From the NCBI GenBank assembly GCA_022661535.1, contig JAKULF010000011.1:868001-932000 (forward strand): a stretch of 64,000 bases of DNA, written 5' to 3'. Every line of letters starts with the position of its first letter. The stretch's first letter is position 1. The translations under genes and the position numbers were made by a program. A model generated the notes under the pieces. The model saw only the letters and a program-made list of their open reading frames with translations, was not told where the DNA came from and did no database searches. Below, one piece after another: positions 52,986 to 63,486 of this stretch. The DNA is from Eutypa lata (lineage: Eukaryota > Ascomycota > Sordariomycetes > Xylariales > Diatrypaceae).

Positions 52986-55267
52986 ATGGCCCCCAATCCT
53001 CAGACGACAGCTCAGATCAAGGAGCTGGCAGAGCCTCCCCCTCCAGGCGCTCCCTATGCCGTCCCTGTGCCAGGCACCGAACGAGAAGGCCGCACTCCGG
53101 TCTACCGCCATTGGCGCTATACCGAAAAGCCTCTGCTAGAGACTTTCGATCCCGCTATCCGTACTTTCTTCGATATCTGGGAAGATACTGTTAAGCGGTT
53201 CCCCAATAACAGATGCTTGGGCGCGAGACCCTGGAATCCTACTACTAAGAGCTGGGAAAACAAGTATGTCTGGCAGACATATGCTGAGGTTAACAAACGA
53301 TCTAAGAATCTCGGCTCCGGAATCTTCGAGATTCATCGTCGCATCGGCATCCCACCTGGTAACCACGGAGTTGGCATTTGGAGCCAGAACCGGCCCGAAT
53401 GGCAGATTACGGGTGAGAAACATGATAAGCCATGACAACATAGACTTGCTTGCTAACTGGATCTTGCTTCCTACAGATCTCGCTCTGAGTTCGCAGTCAC
53501 TTTTCAGTGTCTCTTTGTACGAAACCCTGGGACCCGACGCGGGCGAGTACATTATCCAGCATGCCGAACTCTCCTGTATTGTCGCCTCTTTGCCTCATAT
53601 TCCTACCCTCCTGGCTCTTGCCCCACGAGTCCCTCAGCTCAAGCTGATTATATCCGTCGATCCCCTTGATGCGGGTGAACCAAACGGTTATTCCAAGTTG
53701 GCCGTACTGAACTCAATCGCTGCGCAACATGGGATCCAGATTTGGTCCATGGAAGCCCTTGAAGAGCTCGGAGCTAAAGTTGCCCACCCGCCTCGTCCTC
53801 CGCGCCCAGACGATATTCTTACCATCAACTACACATCCGGCACCACAGGCGACCCAAAGGGTGTCGTCCTGACGCACACCAACTCTGTGGCTGCACTAGC
53901 AAGCGCTCGGACTAGTGGCCAAACCACCCATAAGGACACCGTCATCTCATACTTGCCTCTTGCCCACATTTACGGCCGAATGGCTGATCAGAGCGCGTTT
54001 GCCGAAGGTGCAGCACTCGGTTTCTTTCATGGGGACATGTTGGAACTAGTCGACGACTTGAAGCTCCTTAAGCCAAGCGGCCTTGTCTCGGTGCCGCGGC
54101 TGTACAACCGGTTTAGCAACGGCATTCAAGCCCAGACTTTGGAGGCACCTGGGATCAAGGGTGCTCTATCCCGAAGGGCTATTGACGCTAAGAAAGCTAG
54201 CATGAAGCTCCCGCCTGGCCAGGCACACAACCAACATTTCCTCTACGATCGAATCTGGACGCCCAAGGTTCGTGCAGCTGTAGGCCTGGACAACTGTCAC
54301 TCCATGGTGAGCGGTAGTGCTCAGCTGGACCCTGACGTTCAGACATTCCTACGAGCTGCGTTTGGCAACTTTTTCACTCAGGGCTACGGTCTTACGGAAT
54401 CGTACGCTGTGGCCTCGTTCCAGTTACGCGGCGATTTCACAACTGGCAACATTGGACCACCGGTGCCTAGTTGCGAGGTCTGCCTAGAATCTGTGCCTGA
54501 TCTTGAATATCTTGTTACAGATAAGCCACGAGCCCGAGGTGAGCTGTTGCTGAGGGGACCTACCATTTTCCGGGAATACTGGAAGAACGAGGCAGAGACT
54601 ACTAAGGCTCTCGAACCGGATGGATGGTTCCACACGGGCGATATCGCCGAGATCGACGAGCTGGGTCGTATCCGGATTATCGATCGCAAGAAGAACGTCC
54701 TCAAGCTATCCCAGGGAGAGTACATCTCCCCCGAGCGAATCGAGAACGTGTACATGGGCAGCTCCGGTCTGGTGGCGATGGCTTACGTACACGGCGAGCC
54801 GAGCCAATCTACGCTAGTCGGTATTTTCGGAGTGGATCCCCCGGCGTTTGCGCCGTTCGCAAGCAAGATTCTGAAGAAGTCCATCCCGGCCGATGACCTG
54901 GAAGCCATCAGAACGGCGACGAAGGATCCCTCGGTGAAAAAGGCCTTCCTCAAGCACCTCGACGGTATTGCCAAGTCGCACAAGTTCAATGGATACGAGA
55001 GAGTGCGCAACGCCATCCTGGATATCGAGCCGTTTACCGTCGACAACGAATTGTTGACGCCAACGTAAGTTTATTACAAACAGCCTTTATTTATTCATCT
55101 TGATAATGTATCTTCTGGGTAATTCTTTGGTTTCCATTACTAACTGATCTTCCCTTGCTAGTCTAAAACTGAAGAGACCGCAAACGGCCAGAAGGTTCAA
55201 GGCAGAGATCGAACAGCTTTATGCCGAGGTCAACGCCGAGACCGCGCACATAAAACCAAGGCTTTAG
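52986..55267 (+). CDS. Long-chain fatty acyl-CoA synthetase, probably peroxisomal
   Basis: ATP-dependent activation of long-chain fatty acids to acyl-CoA. Exons 52986-53412, 53477-55064 and 55162-55267, 2121 bases, 706 residues, the usual length for Faa-type enzymes. Motifs are the P-loop-like YTSGTTGDPKGVVLTH (about residue 260), the LPLAHIYGRM segment, GYGLTES (about 445), DGWFHTGDIAEID (about 525) and RIRIIDRKKNVLKLSQGEYI with the adjacent PERIE, the fatty acyl-CoA synthetase signature. The last residues are Pro-Arg-Leu, a PTS1-like tripeptide, which fits a Faa2-type peroxisomal enzyme for beta-oxidation. No signal peptide; the start MAPNPQTTAQIKELAEPPPP is the first ATG of the leader. Donors are GTGAGA and GTAAGT; joints give ITDLALSSQ and TPTLKLKRP. 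It lies tandem with the WD40 gene, 404 bases apart. Confidence 0.94.
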
Positions 55268-55671
55268 AAGGCATACAAGGCGCATGTCTTTCCAGCAATT
55301 GCAGCATTAGTTTAGATGATTTTTAAAGTAAAGAAGTAAATATTTATATGAATATATATGCAAAATTATTATATATAAAAATATTAATGCATTATAAATA
55401 ATTAAAAAAAAAACTTTATATATTATATTAAATTTATTATATATATATTTATTTTAATTAAATAATATAATTTTTTTTAAAAATATAATTTTTTAAATAA
55501 ATAAATAAAATTTAAATATTTAATTAACCGGATATTTAAATCTTTATTTTAATAAAAATATTTAACTAATGAATTATAACCACTTAATTTAAGATGTAAC
55601 CACCCTTGTTACCGCGTAAAAAAGCACTAATGTAAAGAAGACGCCGACGGCGACGCGCTCTTATCGCCAAT
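55268..55671. other. AT-rich intergenic island
   Basis: 404 bases between two tandem genes. About 55325-55580 is almost pure A/T, unlike its neighbours, and resembles the RIP blocks further right. It may be a short RIP-mutated repeat relic such as a solo LTR; no ends could be identified. Confidence 0.5.
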
Positions 55672-58600
55672 ATGGCGGCACATGGCCGGATCATTGATTT
55701 GACCAACGACGATGATGACAACAATAACGATCAAGTGCCGGCGCCCTTCGTTTTCCGCGGCAAAGACACGATCACACCCACAAACGGTCGACTAATAGGA
55801 CCCACCTACCCGCTTCCAACGTCGTCACACCCAAAAACACAAGCTCGAAGCTCTTCTCACCACCTTTCGACGCCGGTACAGAAGTCACCAGCACTCAGCG
55901 GTGGTGACCATGATCGACCGACAAAACGTCCCAAGTTCAACGCCCCCGCTACCAATGGCGCAAACGGGGGAGGCAGGAGCGAGGCGCAGGCTGAGACCGT
56001 GACGTCGATATCTAGGGAAGCTCTTATGAAGTGCTTACGGCTCCAAGTTATTCCACATCTTGATGCTGCTTTAGTAAGGTTGCCTGAAGGGATATATAAC
56101 ATTGCGCAGCTGGGGAAGACAGTCATTGGCCAGGTGGCTGATAAAGATTTCGAGTACCACTTCCACCGCGGGAATGGCCACCTTGCTGAGGAAGTCGAAC
56201 TACATGTAGCTAGTCGGATACAGCACCTTGTCAGAGACCTTATCAAAGATCCCGTAGGTTCAGTCTCTATTACGTCTACATGCTTCTCGCAGTACTAACA
56301 GCCAATAGAAATATCGTGCTCCATCGTCCACCCCAAACCCTCGAGTCAACAGTACCGTCATACCTTCCATTGAGAATCACCAGACCAAACACGATGAAGT
56401 TCCCGAACGAGAGGAGTACGAGGATGAATACATGGAGCTTGATAATGGCGACGACGAGTTTGAAGACGAGTACGAAGATCTCGAGTCGGAACTCGCAGGG
56501 ACGCCGACACCACCGCCGCTTCCCAAGAAGAAACAACCTATCACTCCACAGAGACTACGGACAAGGGCGAAAGCCCACCAGTGGCAATCAGGGAGAGCGG
56601 TTGAGTCAAGAAGACAGGGCACACCCCCGACCTTAGGAAACCCGTGGTTCGGGTTATCTTTGAGACCTTATCTAAAGGCATATGAACGTCAACGCCTCAT
56701 AGCTGGTGCTGCCAATACTCGCAAGCCGATTCGCCTTGGTGCGGAAGAACTACGGCAGCCGAGCACCATCCATGTTGATTTCAACGAGGCCGAGGTGAGG
56801 TATATCGGTTATGTCGCCAGAGCTTTGTATGGAAGGGAAGCTGTGAGGCCACGTGACTATCTCCGAGACTTGCGGCATCTCCTTAAAAAGGATAGGGATC
56901 GCATGATACGTACTGGTATCATTGATGCTGTCAGAAAGGGCTTCGACGGCTATCGCGAACCGCCCAAGTCCCTCTTAACGCGGTCCGATGCTGATGTTAC
57001 TAACTACCTTGATGATTTATTCTTAAAGAAGATTAACATTCAACCCAAGACATTACGGATGGAGCGGGATGATGGCGATGCTGATTATGACGGCCAAGGC
57101 GATGTATCTCGAGCCAATGTTGTCCCGTCCGTGCTGTTGGCTAGGGAGATAGGTGGTAATCATCCATTGAATATCAGACGGTACCAGAACTTTACGACGG
57201 CCTTGAAGACGAACCGAGAAGATGCTCTGGAGCCAAGGATTGAGTGGACGGGCTGTGCTGGTGATATCACGACCATCAGCTGGCTGTCCAACACCCACTT
57301 CGTCTGTGGCACTACAACACATTCAGATTCGCATAATCAGCAATACAACAAGCCCGGCAACTTGTTATTAGGATCGGTAACCTCTAAGACTCTACGTGCA
57401 TATCCCGATCACCGAATCATTCGTCCTATCATATCACAAGGTGACAATGCTCTGGATTCCATGAGAGAGAGCCAAGACCCGTGGCTGTTTACTTCTGTTG
57501 TATCATCCGATTACGAGCCAACGAACAATCTCGCGTTCACTTCTAGTTTTGACAAGACCGTAAAAGTCTGGAAGCTCGAAGGCGACACGATGGCGGTGGT
57601 AGGGACGTGGGATCACGAAGGTCGTGTGAATTTTGTTGTGGCGTCGACACACCCCAATGGCATGATTGCCACGGCTGCCGATGTTCCTACCGATGCTGTG
57701 CGGGTGTACCATGTTAACACGTCGGATATATCATCTAGTCGGTATGATTCATATTCGTGCACCAGAGTCCACGACGAGGACTACGCGCCATCCGAGAAGT
57801 GGGCTTATTTCCCAGCAGCTATCCGCTGGGGCATAGCTCCTGGGGCGAAGGATCGTCTACTCATCGGGTATTCACCAAGGAGCTTGTATGGTGAAGATCA
57901 TGAGATACCAGAGGACAAGAGAAATAGCGGCGAGCTTTGTCTTTGGGACACCATCACGAAGACTCAAGTTAAAGTCAATAGTGCGGCAACACAAAACGTC
58001 TTCGAGGTGGTGTGGCACCCCACAGTAGAAATATTCGCAGCGGCAACATCGGCATCCGGTCTCGAGCTGGAAGGCAACATCAACACCCAGATTCGTATCT
58101 TTAAGTTGACCGAAAGCGGTGCCTATACTGCTATTAAGACGCTCGATTGCCCTGCTGTTGACATCAATGAGATCTCTATCCGGTAAGTTTTCATCGCATA
58201 TGTATACCGCGATAGTTATACTAACGTCTAAATAGCCCAAACAGTCCGCGGCACAGCTACGTCACGGCTAGTTGCACGGACGGGAGCGTTTATGTCTGGG
58301 ACTCTGCTCGGGATGATTTGCCCATGTGTGTCCTCAAACACGGCGATCCAGTTGAAGAGCTCCTCGGCGAAAGGGAACAGGAGGATGTGGGTGTCAAATT
58401 CACAGCATGGGGCACGACTGGAGACAGGCTGTACACGGGCTCGTCTGACGGCGTTGTGAAGGTCTGGAACATCCGCCATGGTCGAGCCGTGCTCGTCAAG
58501 GACCTCGTAGAAGCGTCGGGACCTATCATCTTCGGCGCGTTCTCCCCTGATTTTACTAAACTTGCTGTCGGCGACGGCACCGGCAGAGTGTATGTTATGA

Positions 58601-59241
58601 CCTTGGAAGATGATAGCACGGAAGGCCCTCAGAACCAGCTGCAGAACAAGGCGGCGATGGCAACCGTATCATCCGGGTTTTTGCAATCGTCGGCACTCTT
58701 ACGCCTCCATGTCGGCGGCAAGCAACAGTCCATCCGACGTCCTCGCCCCTTCATACCGCACCCGGAAGTCCCACCACCGCCGGGTAGCGAGGCGTCGGAC
58801 GAACACGAACAGCTTGGTCACAGGAAAGCAGCGGAATTCCTGAAAAACGGCGAGTTGGTCATCCATCCGGACGAGACCATCGGCGCGGTGCAGGGTCCGC
58901 ACTACACCAACACAGGCTTATTCCGCGCCGAAGCCCACTTTGACGGCGATGTAACCGGTCCCTTGCTGGGCGGGTTCGAGGCGCTGCAGCAGGAAAACAC
59001 GAGATTTCCCATTAAAAGATTTCCCAGGCAGAGAGCTATCGCGGAGGAGCAGCAGCAGCAGGAAGAAGAAGGTTTCGCTTCTGTAGTGGCTTTACGAGAT
59101 ATCCACGCACGTAATGTTGAGTTAGATGTTGCTTTTAGCCAGTTGGACGTAAACACCCACTCGGCGCTAGAGGCGGAGCGCGCCGAGATGGATCCTGATC
59201 GGGTAGATTACGATTTTAGCTACGAAGAAGATGAAGATTAA
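55672..59241 (+). CDS. Large WD40-repeat protein with N-terminal SUMO-interaction motif
   Basis: Three exons: 55672-56253, 56309-58182 and 58236-59241, 3462 bases, 1153 residues. Residues 6-16 (RIIDLTNDDDD) are a textbook SUMO-interaction motif, hydrophobic core plus acidic tail. Residues 120-195 form a helical module (EALMKCLRLQVIPHLDAALV). An acidic region (DNGDDEFEDEYEDLESELAG) and a basic-helical region (NPWFGLSLRPYLKAYERQRL) follow. From about residue 505 to 930 a WD40 propeller is visible: FTSSFDKTVKVWKLEG, VWHPTVEIFAAAT, TASCTDGSVYVWDSARD and YTGSSDGVVKVWNIRHG. The C-terminal 200 residues are charged with a QQQQ run and acidic end. I recognise the class but not a named orthologue. The architecture would suit a nuclear adaptor, for example of a CUL4-DDB1 ligase; Raf1/DIM-9-type heterochromatin factors are one testable idea. 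Donors are GTAGGT and GTAAGT. Confidence 0.88.
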
Positions 59242-59331
59242 TGTTACACTTTTAAGGTAGCTCTTCGGGAATAATGCTTATGTACGACTAGGTAGCTGAT
59301 TGAGTACTTGGTATAATATTGTTAAGAAAAT

Positions 59332-59598
59332 TGTTACGGATCATAAGGACGCGTATACGAATGCTTCTTTATAAGGTGAAAATATTAAATTAAAGAAGAA
59401 AGAAAAGCAAAAGAAAAGATTTATAATAAAAGATTAGCTTTAAATAAATAAAACAAACACCTTATTATTATTTAACTTTTTAATAATTTATTATTTTTTT
59501 AAATTATATTTATTTATTATTTATTTATATATTATATATATAATTTATTATTATTTTAATTTTATTATTATTTAATTATTTAATTACGTATTATAATA
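59332..59598. repeat. Left LTR of the first element
   Basis: 267 bases beginning TGTTACGGATC. Its outer 120 bases keep many G and C (for example GGACGCGTATACGAATGC), and each aligns to A or T in the right copy, nearly always as a G-to-A or C-to-T change. It is the less mutated copy at this end. Confidence 0.85.
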
Positions 59599-61178
59599 TT
59601 ATTTTTTCGTTAAAAAAAGCTTTATTTTAAAAATTATATATTTTATATAATTTTATTTTTTTATTTAATTATTAAATTAATTATAAATATAAATTTTATA
59701 AAAATTTTTTTATTAAAATATAAATAATTTAATTATAAATGTTTAAATATATATTAAATTTATTATTAAAATATAAAATAAATATAATAATTTTTTTTAT
59801 AAATATTATAATATATAAATTATAAAAGTAATTATTAAAAAAATAATTTTCGTTATAATAAATATATAATTTATTATTTATTTATTTTTTACGTTATTTT
59901 TTAATAATAAATTAAATAATTCGTTTATTAATAATAATTTAATTATTTTCGTTTTTAAATTTAACTTTAACTTTAACTTTAATTTTTAATAATTTAATTA
60001 AATTAAAAGTAAATTAATTTAAAATATTAATATTATAAATTATATTAAAATTAATATTTATTTAATTAAATTTAATAAATTAATAATTATTAATTATTAA
60101 AAAAATAACTTTATAAATAAATTTATAAAATAATTTAATAAAAGTATTATAATTAAATAATAACTTTTCGTTTATTTTTTTATAATTTAAACGTTTTTAT
60201 AAAAAATTAATAAAATTATAATAAAAGTTTATAATTTAAAAATTATTAAATAAATTAATAACTTTATTTATAAATTAAATTTAATATTTTTATTTAAAAA
60301 AAAACTTAATAAAAATTTTATTATTTTATTTTAAATAATAAAACTTTTTAATAATTTATTAATGTTTTAAAAAATTATAATATAAACGTTTTAAAATTTT
60401 AATAATTTTATTATAATTAAATATTTATATTTTAAACGTATAATAAAATAAAAAATTTATTATAAATTTAATAAAAAAATTTAAATAATTATAAATATAT
60501 TAAAATTAATTTTTCGCGTTATTAATAATAATTTTATTTATATTAAATTTTCTTTTTATTATAAATAATTAAATATTAAAGTTTTTTTTAAAATTAATAA
60601 ATTTTTTAACGTTAAATAAAATTATTTTTTTTAAAAATAATTTTAATAAAATTATTATTAAAATTTCGTTTTAAGCTTTTAAAGTTTATATTTATATATT
60701 AAATTAATAATTTAATTTATTATGAATTTATTATATAATAATAAAAATAATTACTTAAACTTTTTAAATAATAATAAAAGTTATATTATTAATATTTATT
60801 AATAATAAAAAAATTATTATTATTTAATTTTAATATATTATAAAAATAAAAAATAAAATAAATATTATAAAAGTAAAAATAATTATATATATATATTAAA
60901 AATTTATTAAAATTATATTAAATTTAAAAATATAATATTTACGTTATAATAAATATTTAATATTAATAAATATATCGTTATTACGTAATTAATAAAAAAA
61001 ATATTAAAAAAATAAAAAAAAAATAAAAAAAATTTAATTAAAAAATATTTTTAATAAATATAAATTTATAAAAAATAAATATAATAAATAAATAAATATA
61101 CGTATTTTTTAAAGATTTTTAATTACTTTATATAATATAAAAAAAATTTATTTATATAAATAAAAAAATTTAATATTA

Positions 61179-61438
61179 TATTATAAATCGTAAAAATATA
61201 TATATAAATATTTTTTTATAAAATAAAAATATTAAATTAAAAAAAAAATAAAAAAAAAATTTATAATAAAAAATTAACTTTAAATAAATAAAATAAATAC
61301 TTTATTATTATTTAATCTTTTAATAATTTATTATTTTTTTAAATTATATTTATTTATTATTTATTTATATATTATATATATTATTTATTATTATTTTAAT
61401 TTTATTATTATTTAATTATTTAATTATATATCGTAATA
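61179..61438. repeat. Right LTR of the first element
   Basis: 260 bases beginning TATTATAAATCG, the RIP-altered form of the left LTR start, and ending CGTAATA. Offset to the left copy is 1847 at the start and 1840 at the end, so small indels total 7 bases. Two sites (CGT here, CAT or TAT on the left) show that the left copy was also mutated. Confidence 0.85.
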
Positions 61439-62295
61439 AAAATCTTATTCGAAAAATCTCGTTTAAATGGAATTATTTTTTTATATTAAAATTAAGTAAA
61501 ATCTACTGTGTTATTTATACATGTGGTTTATTACAAGGTAAGTCCGGTTAATATTCTATGTTAACTTACTTCGTGAGTAGGATATATACAACAACCAACT
61601 TGCAAAATGCATCTGCGCAAAACATTACTGACGAGATGTTAAAGATCTTATGGCATAAATACATACGCAATTACTCGGCGCAGCAGAAGTACTAATACTA
61701 ACTAATCCAGCATAGCATTGTCATTCTTCTTGCTGTTATCGTGCTAGAACTTAAGTAACCACTTTCACTTAGGACCTAGCTAGTCTAAGGACGGCCTCGG
61801 ACCCGTTGTCTTCTCCCCCTTTTACTCACCCTCTATCTCACCATCAGCTCTTTAACCGGCATATACCTACCTAGCTGGGTTCATAAGGCGATACATATGT
61901 CTTTCTAGCAAAGCGCACACAAGGAGGCATCTACTCGAGACTGATAAATACCTACTTAAGTATCCAAAAGGCGGCGGACAAACTTACCTACCTGTGAGCG
62001 GAGTGATGAAAGATAAAGGCGGCGCTCGGAAGCGGCCCCGCTTGTAGGTTTAATATGGATGTATTGTATTGTACACCAGCATCCGTCAGTGCCCCTCACC
62101 TTTTGCTCCGCGACTTATTATGTAGGTACCTAGGGCCGAGAATATAAGACAACTTACTTAAGTACTTAGTGGGTATCATTGCGAATCTCGGTTGAGACCA
62201 CCGGGCTGTCATTGGTGGTATGGTAGGTAGGTAGGTATCTAATGACAAGCAGGTAGTTGGTATAACTACATATAACAGGTAGTTGGTATAACTAC
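61439..62295. other. Region between the two LTR elements
   Basis: Normal-composition sequence with CCTACCTAC and GGTAGGTAGG motifs (near 61866 and 62223). The frame 62096-62359 is unrecognised. A 26-base tandem duplication containing GTAGTTGGTATAACTAC lies at about 62252-62295, next to the second element's insertion point. Confidence 0.45.
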
Positions 62296-62407
62296 TAATG
62301 GAGAGGAATAAGGGAGCAAAAAGATGTTGTATTCGGTTAGGTTGTGGGCTACGTAGCAAGTCGCTAAATCATCGACTTATGGATCCGGATCAGCTAACCA
62401 CCCCACA
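62296..62407. repeat. Left terminal repeat of the TRIM-like element
   Basis: 112 bases. The right half (GTCGCTAAATCATCGACTTA onward) is identical to the right copy; the left half differs by about a dozen mostly G-to-A changes, with this copy keeping the G. Confidence 0.85.
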
Positions 62408-63374
62408 CACGGCCAGATTGCCCACTACGTCGACCACCGCGACGACATTAATATCAACGATTCCCATCCATCGTGAGCATCCCGATTCACCCGATCCGTC
62501 AATTCCGACGACCTCCCTCGTACCAAGTCCTTCAATACACATATAGCTCGAACCCGGCCGCAACACTCAACTATACCACACAATGAATAACCACTCGAAA
62601 AAACCCAGCCGGCCTCAACCCAAATCTTATATCAATACCGATCAAACATAATAACGCCGGGCTACAACCACACGATACGTCAAAACACCTAATACGCAAC
62701 GCTTAAAAGCAACTCGATACTACAACCTCGAAATAAAACCTTAAACAAAAGTCGTACCTTCTCCGAAAAAACAAAATACGTACACACAATATAAAACACT
62801 CGACTTTATAACTTATCGATATAAACGATAACATTAATAACTTTATAAATAAAGAAAATTACTTATAAATAATAAATATAATAATTAAATACTTATATAA
62901 TAAATAACTTCGTTAATTAACGATAATAACGATAACTTTAATAATAACGATTTAAATAACGTATTTAATAAATTATATAATAATTTCGGCAATTAACGAA
63001 TTAATAATTTATCGAATTAATTAACGATTAATTAATAATTTAATAAATTAATTAATTATTAAATTAACGATTATTTAATAATTAAATTAATAACGTAATA
63101 AATAAATAAATTTAATAATTAATATTAAAAATTTAAAAAATTAAATTAACGATTAAAATTAAATTAACGATCGAATAAATTACTTAATAATTAATTATTT
63201 AACGATTATTTAAAGATTTTATAAAATTATTAATTAATAATATAATAATTAAAAATAAAAAATAATAATTTAAAATAAAATTAATAACGAAATATTAATA
63301 AATTAATAAAATTATTTTAAATAAAAGCGAAAGCCGTAAGTTTATAAATTTATCATTCCACTTTTAATCATTAT

Positions 63375-63486
63375 TAATGGATAAGAATAAAGAAGTAAAA
63401 AGATGTTATATTCGGTTAAGTTATGGATTACGTAACGAGTCGCTAAATCATCGACTTATGGATCCGGATCAGCTAACCACCCCACA
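63375..63486. repeat. Right terminal repeat of the TRIM-like element
   Basis: 112 bases, the same length as the left copy with no indel. Its left half carries G-to-A changes relative to the left copy (GGTTAGGTTGTGGG there, GGTTAAGTTATGGA here), as expected of RIP acting on one strand. Confidence 0.85.

Larger units (their letters stand above)
59332..61438. mobile_element. Short non-autonomous LTR element, RIP-mutated
   Basis: A 2107-base element bounded by direct repeats (59332-59598 and 61179-61438) and flanked on both sides by the same five bases, AAAAT (59327-59331 and 61439-61443). The left end reads TGTTACG and the right end CGTAATA, which is CGTAACA with one C-to-T change, so the ends form the TG...CA inverted pair expected of LTRs. 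The 1580-base interior (59599-61178) is nearly all A/T, has no open frame of note and is too short for gag-pol. Surviving C and G are almost all in CG, ACT or AGT. This is most simply a non-autonomous or internally deleted LTR retrotransposon heavily altered by RIP. Orientation is unknown. Confidence 0.85.
62296..63486. mobile_element. TRIM-like miniature LTR element, RIP-mutated
   Basis: A 1191-base element with direct terminal repeats of 112 bases each (62296-62407 and 63375-63486) and a flanking CTAC on both sides (62292-62295 and 63487-63490). The repeats start TAATGG, perhaps from TGATGG by RIP, and end CCCCACA. The interior of 967 bases has no credible coding sequence (the frame 62298-62546 is Thr/Ser/Pro-rich and begins inside the repeat). 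Size, LTR length and lack of genes fit a terminal-repeat retrotransposon in miniature (TRIM). The interior changes from ordinary composition on the left, through a C-rich but G-poor stretch, to an AT-saturated stretch on the right. The class assignment is inference; repeats and flank duplication are read directly. Confidence 0.8.

Noticed and set aside
55600..55620. TGTTACCGCG resembling the LTR start TGTTACGG
   Set aside because: It runs straight into the WD40 gene leader, with no matching repeat or opposite end.
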